Below, piece after piece: positions 6,482-10,561 of a stretch of 10,561 bases of DNA; the stretch's first letter is position 1, and every line of letters begins with the position of its first letter. Source of the DNA: Alphaproteobacteria bacterium (GTDB taxonomy: Bacteria > Pseudomonadota > Alphaproteobacteria > Rickettsiales > Rickettsiaceae); assembly GCA_030430995.1 (NCBI GenBank), contig JAUIKA010000031.1, positions 1-10,561 on the forward strand, read 5' to 3'. A model generated the notes under the pieces. The model searched no databases, was not told the origin of the DNA, and saw only the letters and a list, made by a program, of their open reading frames with translations. A program made the position numbers and the translations under genes.

Positions 6482-7702
6482 ATGAAGGAAAAAAATATTA
6501 AAAAAATATTTGATACTATAAAGCAAGAGTCGGTAAGGCAAAATGCAGATATAGAGCTTATAGCATCTGAGAATTTTGTAAGTAAGGAGGTTATTGCCGC
6601 TCAAGGTTCTTGCTTAACAAATAAATATGCGGAGGGGTACCCAGGTAAGAGATATTATGGTGGATGCACTCATGTGGATGAAATAGAAAATATTGCTATT
6701 TCTTTATGTAAGGAGATGTTTAATGCAGGCTACGCAAATGTACAACCGCATTCAGGCTCCCAGGCTAATCAAGCGGTATTTTTAGCGCTTTTAAAGCCAG
6801 GTGATACTATTTTAAGTATGAATCTAAATTCTGGTGGGCATCTCACTCATGGCTCTAGGGTTAATATGTCAGGTAAGTGGTTTAATATAGAGCATTATTC
6901 TGTAGACCCGGACACATATTTAATTGATTATGATGAAGTAGAAAAGATAGCATTAGAAACCAGGCCAAAATTAATAATAGCTGGTTATTCAGCTTATACT
7001 AGGCCTTTAGATTTTGCAAAATTTAGGAAAATAGCGGATTCTGTGGGGGCTTATTTGCTAGCAGATGTAGCGCATATTGCAGGGCTTATAGTTGCAGGGC
7101 GCCATCAAAACCCTATAGATTTTGCAGATGCTGTAACTTCTACCACTCATAAAACTTTAAGAGGGCCCAGGGGTGGAATTATATTATCTTCAAATCCGGA
7201 CTTATATAAAAAACTTAATTCAGCTGTATTTCCAGGGGCTCAGGGAGGGCCGCTTATGCATGTGATAGCAGCAAAAGCAGTTGCATTTTCTGAGGCTCTG
7301 GACCCTAGTTTTAAAAAATACATAGGGCAGGTTATAAAAAACTCTCAGGCTCTTTCAGATTCATTATTAAATGAAGGTATAGATGTTATAACAGGGGGTA
7401 CTGATAACCATATGGTTCTTGTAAGCTTAATAAAAAATAATTTAGAAGGCCTTGCTACTGAGAAAAAGCTAGAGGAGTATAATATAACATGTAATAAAAA
7501 TACAATTCCTTATGATCCTAGGCCTCCTTCAGTTGCATCTGGTTTGCGTTTAGGTAGCCCAGCATGTACTACAAGGGGAATGGTAGAGTCAGATTTTAAT
7601 ATGATAGGCAAGCTAATAGCAGATTTGTTAAATAACACAGAAAAATATGATATCGCAGAGGAAGTGAGGGCTTTATGTGATAAATATCCTATTGTTATAT
7701 AG
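6482..7702 (+). CDS. glyA: Serine hydroxymethyltransferase
   Basis: This 406-residue cytosolic PLP enzyme interconverts serine + tetrahydrofolate with glycine + 5,10-methylene-tetrahydrofolate, the cell's main one-carbon source. It has the N-terminal IELIASENFVS (24-34), KYAEGYPGKRYYGG (48-61), QPHSGSQANQAVF (88-100), the PLP-stacking/Asp region LLADVAHIAGL (192-202) and the PLP-Lys motif TTHKTLRGPRGG (221-232) with Lys224. The carboxylate-binding Arg is in SGLRLGSPACTTRG (353-366), Arg356. It is slightly shorter than E. coli GlyA (417), with no missing block. No Shine-Dalgarno precedes the ATG; the 16-base gap from the CADD-like gene implies one transcript. Confidence 0.98.
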   Translation: MKEKNIKKIFDTIKQESVRQNADIELIASENFVSKEVIAAQGSCLTNKYAEGYPGKRYYGGCTHVDEIENIAISLCKEMFNAGYANVQPHSGSQANQAVFLALLKPGDTILSMNLNSGGHLTHGSRVNMSGKWFNIEHYSVDPDTYLIDYDEVEKIALETRPKLIIAGYSAYTRPLDFAKFRKIADSVGAYLLADVAHIAGLIVAGRHQNPIDFADAVTSTTHKTLRGPRGGIILSSNPDLYKKLNSAVFPGAQGGPLMHVIAAKAVAFSEALDPSFKKYIGQVIKNSQALSDSLLNEGIDVITGGTDNHMVLVSLIKNNLEGLATEKKLEEYNITCNKNTIPYDPRPPSVASGLRLGSPACTTRGMVESDFNMIGKLIADLLNNTEKYDIAEEVRALCDKYPIVI

Positions 7703-7715
7703 ATATCATCAGGCA

Positions 7716-7758
7716 GTAGTATTGCTTTACTTTATATAAAGATTCTTTCTAATACTAC
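7716..7758 (+). terminator. Possible terminator hairpin of the CADD-like/glyA operon
   Basis: GTAGTATT (7716-7723) and AATACTAC (7751-7758) are perfect inverted repeats 27 bases apart. The loop contains the palindrome CTTTATATAAAG (7730-7741). This lies 13 bases after the glyA stop. There is no immediate T-run, only TTTC after the nested second stem (ending 7767), so rho-independent termination is uncertain. Confidence 0.3.
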
Positions 7759-7986
7759 GATAGTAGTTTCTTATGTTGAATGCTTCCAGAATTTTTTTTA
7801 TTCAGTAAGAGAATTTAAAGTCTATAAGGCTCAATATAAAATCTTCATGCTATAGTGTTTATATTATTGGTTATTCTGGCTATTTTATATAAAGCAATAG
7901 CTATCTTTTATCAATTTTTCTATGGAGCTAATTGCCAGTGGAGTATTATCATATTCTAATATAGGTGAGTGAGTAATATTTATAGT

Positions 7987-8014
7987 TTGTCAGTATGGTT
8001 GCATAAAGCATAAT
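7987..8014 (+). promoter_or_regulatory. Putative sigma-70 promoter of the lysozyme gene
   Basis: TTGTCA (7987-7992) and CATAAT (8009-8014), each one base from consensus, are spaced by 16 bases. Transcription would start near 8021 and leave a leader of about 50 bases. This is the best two-box match found in the window and suggests the lysozyme gene has its own promoter. Confidence 0.5.
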
Positions 8015-8071
8015 TCTTTCTTAGCGCGGGTATTTAAATACTAGATAATAGGCAAATATATATTTTATATA

Positions 8072-8515
8072 ATGCTTATGGATATTGTGGATATGGCTGC
8101 TAATTTTATATCAGCTCATGAAGGGCTAAGGCTAAGAGTGTATATATGCCCAGGTGGATATAGCACTATAGGTTATGGGCATCTAATTAAAAAAGGAGAA
8201 AGTTATAATGAAATTACCATATGCACTGCATATAGCTTACTTCTACAAGATACAGAAATTGCTTTTAAAGCTATGAAGAAGAATGTGCATGCACATATTA
8301 ATATATTCCAACAAATAGCGCTTACCTCTTTTGTATTTAATTTAGGGGAAAGAAAATTTGCTACTTCTACATTGCTATCAGAGCTAAATCAAAGCAATTA
8401 TATTAATGCCGCTGATGAATTTTTACGCTGGACAAGGGCAGGGGGGCGTGTGCTTCATGGGCTCGTTAAAAGAAGAAATGATGAGAGGGATTTATTTCTA
8501 CAAGAGATATATTAG
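8072..8515 (+). CDS. Phage-type lysozyme/endolysin, glycoside hydrolase family 24
   Basis: This 147-residue single-domain enzyme is predicted to cleave the MurNAc-GlcNAc bond of peptidoglycan, as T4 lysozyme does. The catalytic Glu is E17 in HEGLRLRVY (16-24), and YSTIGYGH (30-37) holds the Thr equivalent to T4 Thr26 at 32. The position matching T4 Asp20 is Cys26 (in YICPGGYSTIG). A Cys there is known in other GH24 enzymes, and a T4 D20C mutant stays active, so the enzyme may well work. The NLGERKF and WTRAGGRVLHGLVKRRNDER segments (114-120, 132-151 region) are typical of the family's C-terminal lobe. There is no signal peptide, holin or spanin gene nearby, so this is not a complete lysis cassette. 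ATGs at 8072, 8078 and 8093 are all possible starts. It is probably phage-derived, retained as an isolated gene. Confidence 0.93.
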   Translation: MLMDIVDMAANFISAHEGLRLRVYICPGGYSTIGYGHLIKKGESYNEITICTAYSLLLQDTEIAFKAMKKNVHAHINIFQQIALTSFVFNLGERKFATSTLLSELNQSNYINAADEFLRWTRAGGRVLHGLVKRRNDERDLFLQEIY

Positions 8516-8531
8516 AATCTATTAGGATTCT
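8514..8531 (+). terminator. Hairpin at the lysozyme stop codon
   Basis: AGAATC (8514-8519) pairs with GATTCT (8526-8531) around a 6-base loop, beginning inside the TAG stop. The nearest T-run (seven T, 8576-8582) is 45 bases further on, preceded by a weak imperfect stem. Intrinsic termination somewhere in 8514-8582 is plausible but not clear-cut. Confidence 0.35.
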
Positions 8532-8622
8532 CACGGCATAAGGACTCCAATATAATATTTTATTCGGAATTATTGTTTTTTTATTCTAATATAATTATAT
8601 GTAAACATTTGTTAATAAAAAT

Positions 8623-8925
8623 ATGTTTCATTTTCAAAATCATAGAAGAAGATTTTCAGTAAAAGGTACTAGTAAAGGGGAGATATCAGTACCAACAGCA
8701 GAAGAAAAGCGAATGAAACCTCAGGAACAGAAGTTATCAGAATTAGCAGGCAAACTTTATTCTTTAGAGCATGAGGTAGGTGAACTCAGAAAACTAACTG
8801 AATCTCTGCATGCAACGGTGGACAAACAAAAAGAGCAGATTGAGATAAGTAAATTTGTATCCCGGTTTGCCATTGCAATAAGTGAAAAATGGGCAGAGTT
8901 TTTTTGCCATTTAGGTCGAAGTTAA
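8623..8925 (+). CDS. Unknown coiled-coil protein, 5' part of a probable split gene
   Basis: This 100-residue ORF has a basic N-terminus (HRRRFSVKGTSKG, 7-19) and a clear amphipathic, heptad-rich coiled coil at about 35-76 (KLSELAGKLYSLEHEVGELR onward), followed by a helix FVSRFAIAISEKWAEFF (78-94). It belongs to no family I know. The last six residues (CHLGRS) come after a run of seven T (8899-8905). Reading one base back at that run leads into the next ORF, giving LPFRSKLSGVLEI instead, and the joined protein would be 346 residues. It may therefore be the front of one gene that is frameshifted, or read by slippage. A TATAAT at 8590-8595 could be its -10, without a good -35. No Shine-Dalgarno is seen. 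Confidence 0.6.
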   Translation: MFHFQNHRRRFSVKGTSKGEISVPTAEEKRMKPQEQKLSELAGKLYSLEHEVGELRKLTESLHATVDKQKEQIEISKFVSRFAIAISEKWAEFFCHLGRS

Positions 8926-9662
8926 GTGGTGTTTTAGAGATTAGAGATAGCGCAGCTGAGGAAGAGCAGCAGTTACAAGCTTTAGGCAAAGATTTGAAAG
9001 AGTTATTTATAGCTGCTTCTTCAGCTATTGCTAACGTTTTTATAGAAATGATATTAGATAGAGTGAGCGCTTATACTTACGATTCTCAGAAAAAGCTTAC
9101 AGAAAAATTATATGATGCTATGATGCAGGAAGCATCTTATGTGTTAGGAGCCCGTATGCAGGATATATTTAGCGATGCACAGCTTGCAGATGTAGCTACT
9201 AGCAGAGGATTTGCTACAGAAATGGTGAAAGCAGGTACTATCGAAGCATTTGATGATGCAGATGAGGAGGATACCGATAAGGATACCGAAGCATTTTTTG
9301 ATGCCGAAGCATTTGATAAGGCAATAGCTGGTGCTAGCTCTGAAGAATATGCGAGGATAAAGAAAGTGAGTTTAGTTTGGATGATATTTAGTAAGGCCGT
9401 TATTGGGCTAGGTAGTGATTTTATCTCTCTTTTTGTTATTGATGAAAAGTTCTTGAGAGAACATGAAGATGGTATAAGATGTTTTATTATAGGGCCAAGG
9501 ATAGGGACTCCTGAAGCTAAAAAAGTAGAAGCTGATGATGATAGGCATGGTATGGATTTGGTGCTTTCAGGGGCTGAAGAAGAAGTACATGGTAAAGGTT
9601 CAATGCAGCTATCAGGTGATGAGGATTCTGAATGGGAGCAGGTTACTTCTTCAGGAGCATGA
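8889..9662 (+). CDS. Unknown acidic helical protein, 3' part of a probable split gene
   Basis: It has 257 residues if started at the ATG at 8889, which lies inside the previous ORF (37-base overlap, no Shine-Dalgarno). If instead joined through the T-run at 8899-8905, its own sequence begins at about residue 6 (LPFRSKLSG). It is helical, with amphipathic segments at 22-58 and 66-100, a very acidic repeat-like stretch at 119-145 (EAFDDADEEDTDKDTEAF...), a hydrophobic region 159-185 that is borderline for a membrane helix, and an acidic Ser/Gly/Glu-rich tail (225-257). No catalytic motif or known domain is recognised. The position next to a lysozyme hints at a phage or accessory origin, and the coiled-coil/acidic style is seen in secreted proteins of intracellular bacteria; both ideas are inference. 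It is convergent with fabD. Confidence 0.65.
   Translation: MGRVFLPFRSKLSGVLEIRDSAAEEEQQLQALGKDLKELFIAASSAIANVFIEMILDRVSAYTYDSQKKLTEKLYDAMMQEASYVLGARMQDIFSDAQLADVATSRGFATEMVKAGTIEAFDDADEEDTDKDTEAFFDAEAFDKAIAGASSEEYARIKKVSLVWMIFSKAVIGLGSDFISLFVIDEKFLREHEDGIRCFIIGPRIGTPEAKKVEADDDRHGMDLVLSGAEEEVHGKGSMQLSGDEDSEWEQVTSSGA
9243..9317 (+). repeat. Short degenerate repeats encoding E-A-F-D motifs
   Basis: GAAGCATTT occurs three times at 9243-9251, 9288-9296 and 9306-9314, twice followed directly by GAT. GATACCGA is also duplicated (9270-9277 and 9282-9289). They encode EAFDDAD, EAFFDAE and EAFDKA within the acidic stretch of the unknown protein. This is consistent with small in-frame duplications in a fast-evolving, likely disordered segment. 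Confidence 0.6.
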
Positions 9663-9705
9663 TAGCTATACGTAATATATTTTCTATATAGTATATAACT
9701 TAGTC

Positions 9706-9730
9706 TATATGATAAAATAATTGTCATATA
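9706..9730. terminator. Hairpin between convergent unknown gene and fabD
   Basis: TATATGA (9706-9712) and TCATATA (9724-9730) are perfect inverted repeats with an 11-base A/T-rich loop, 44 bases after the stop of the unknown gene. The arms are short and AT-rich. It may act as a weak terminator in the 217-base gap between the convergent genes (9663-9879), where nothing else is recognised. Confidence 0.3.
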
Positions 9731-9879
9731 CAATGCATTATTCAAATAATATATAGATGTAACCTGCCCTTTATGTAAATTCTCTGAGTGAAGACCATAT
9801 TTAGCTATTATAGAATTAATCTATATGCTGCATTAGAATAGTATACACCATAGTGATATTACTACAATTCAGTGTGAAG

Positions 9880-10561
9880 CTATATATCTTCCTCTGACGT
9901 AATATTCTTTAGCTCTACATTTGTAGCGCTACCTAAATCTCTCTTTAGCATTTTTGTCAGCACAGCTTGTGGGCCTATCTCTATTACTTCTGTACATCCA
10001 TTTTGTAGTGCAAATTCCATAGATTCATACCATAATACACTAGATGTGATCTGCTTGGATAGTTGCTTCTTGATTTGCTGAAAATCTAAAGGCTCTGCTG
10101 TTACATTGTCTAGAATTGTAGTTATGGGCTCCTTAAAACTCACATCTGCTAAAGCATCTTCAAATATTTCCTCTGCTTTATTCATATATTTACTATGGAA
10201 TGCACCTGCTACTTCAAGTAATATAGCCTTTTTCCCTATTTGTTTTAATTTCGCTACAATTTCTTTTGTAGCTTCAGATTCGCCTGAGATAACAATCTGG
10301 GAAGAGCTATTATAATTGGCTATTTGCACTTCATTTGTAGTAGATAATACTTCTTTTAGGTCAGTAGCGCTAATGCCTATGCATGCTGCCATTGCTCCTT
10401 TTGTTTGCAGGCATGCCGTTTGCATTGCAAGGCTCCTTGCTTTTAGTAATTTTGCTGCGCTATATACAGATAAAGAGCCAGAAGCACATAAAGCGGTATA
10501 TTGCCCCAGTGAATGGCCAGCCATAAATTTTGCGCTAATAGATTTGCCAGTTTTATGTTCA
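9880..10561 (-). CDS. fabD: Malonyl-CoA:ACP transacylase, partial (5' end outside window)
   Basis: The reading frame is open to the right edge, so the visible 226 residues are the C-terminal two thirds to three quarters of a protein normally about 310 long; the in-frame ATG at 10524 is internal. FabD moves malonyl from CoA to acyl carrier protein to start fatty-acid chain extension. The nucleophile Ser lies in GHSLGQYTAL (10518-10489). Also seen are the conserved QIVISGE block, the catalytic-His region LEVAGAFHSKYM and the C-terminal signature EVIEIGPQAVLTKMLKR, which holds the family's conserved near-terminal Gln position. The protein ends in an acidic tail (TSEEDI). No frameshift is seen in the visible part. 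The true start and upstream partners lie beyond the window. Confidence 0.95.
   Translation of the reverse strand, partial: EHKTGKSISAKFMAGHSLGQYTALCASGSLSVYSAAKLLKARSLAMQTACLQTKGAMAACIGISATDLKEVLSTTNEVQIANYNSSSQIVISGESEATKEIVAKLKQIGKKAILLEVAGAFHSKYMNKAEEIFEDALADVSFKEPITTILDNVTAEPLDFQQIKKQLSKQITSSVLWYESMEFALQNGCTEVIEIGPQAVLTKMLKRDLGSATNVELKNITSEEDI

Larger units (their letters stand above)
7703..8071. other. 369-base non-coding gap between glyA and lysozyme
   Basis: No credible gene is seen on either strand; stops are frequent. It contains an 8-base inverted repeat GTAGTATT/AATACTAC (7716-7758), with a nested ACTAC/GTAGT stem at 7754-7767, and a hairpin GCTATT/AATAGC (7879-7901). A run of eight T (7792-7799) has no convincing stem in front. 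TTTATATAAAG occurs twice (7731-7741, 7884-7894). A short frame at about 7901-7969 decodes to a protein-like string (MELIASGVLSYSNIGE) but is too short to call. The right end carries the lysozyme promoter. The gap may be a decayed gene. Confidence 0.5.

Noticed and set aside
7720..7899. 10-base inverted repeat TATTGCTTTA (7720-7729) / TAAAGCAATA (7890-7899) as possible mobile element ends
   Set aside because: No transposase, no target duplication, and the 160 bases between lack coding potential; likely chance in AT-rich DNA.
7901..7969. Short protein-like frame before the lysozyme gene (MELIASGVLSYSNIGE)
   Set aside because: Only 23 sense codons, with a stop directly before and after; too short to claim as a gene remnant without a homolog.
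9137..9745. Long - strand ORF (202 codons) opposite the unknown acidic protein
   Set aside because: It is Ser/Ala/Pro-rich in a pattern that mirrors the acidic + strand codons, has no recognisable domain, and lies fully over a better-supported gene.
1..10561. CRISPR array, insertion sequence or phage attachment site
   Set aside because: No regularly spaced repeats, no transposase ORF, and no duplicate of the tRNA-Leu 3' end was seen in the window.

Overview
The window is AT-rich DNA, with codon choice strongly biased to A/T and almost no Shine-Dalgarno sequences. It looks like part of the chromosome of a Rickettsiales-type alphaproteobacterial endosymbiont (a Midichloriaceae/Jidaibacter-like or Rickettsiaceae relative). 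Three things point that way: housekeeping genes scattered among ankyrin-type and orphan proteins, a CADD-type gene of the kind known from Chlamydia and Rickettsia, and long degraded-looking intergenic stretches. The assignment to order is inference; no marker gene here settles it.

Layout. On the + strand from the left: a tRNA-Leu(UAG); trigger factor (tig); and, overlapping its end, a lipoprotein with LysM and M23 domains of NlpD/EnvC type. After a strong AT-rich hairpin come a possible 47-codon ORF and a 543-residue ankyrin-like protein whose reading frame continues past its stop. On the - strand is the ribosomal operon rpsF-rpsR-rplI. Divergent from it is a + strand pair: a CADD/PqqC-like oxygenase and glyA (serine hydroxymethyltransferase). 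After a 370-base gap with hairpins lies a phage-type GH24 lysozyme, followed by two overlapping ORFs of unknown function that probably form one gene broken or joined at a run of seven T. Finally, the 3' two thirds of fabD enters from the right edge on the - strand.

How the genes fit together. tRNA-Leu, tig and the NlpD-like gene are tightly packed and probably co-transcribed; they serve translation, nascent-chain folding and cell-wall division. The CADD-like gene and glyA sit 16 bases apart, and both touch one-carbon/folate metabolism: CADD proteins make p-aminobenzoate by consuming their own side chains, and GlyA makes methylene-tetrahydrofolate. All six metal ligands and the sacrificial Tyr and Lys known from Chlamydia CADD can be placed here by spacing, which makes this pair the most informative part of the window. 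The ankyrin-like protein, the lysozyme and the coiled-coil/acidic protein form the accessory portion and are candidates for host-interaction or phage-derived functions.
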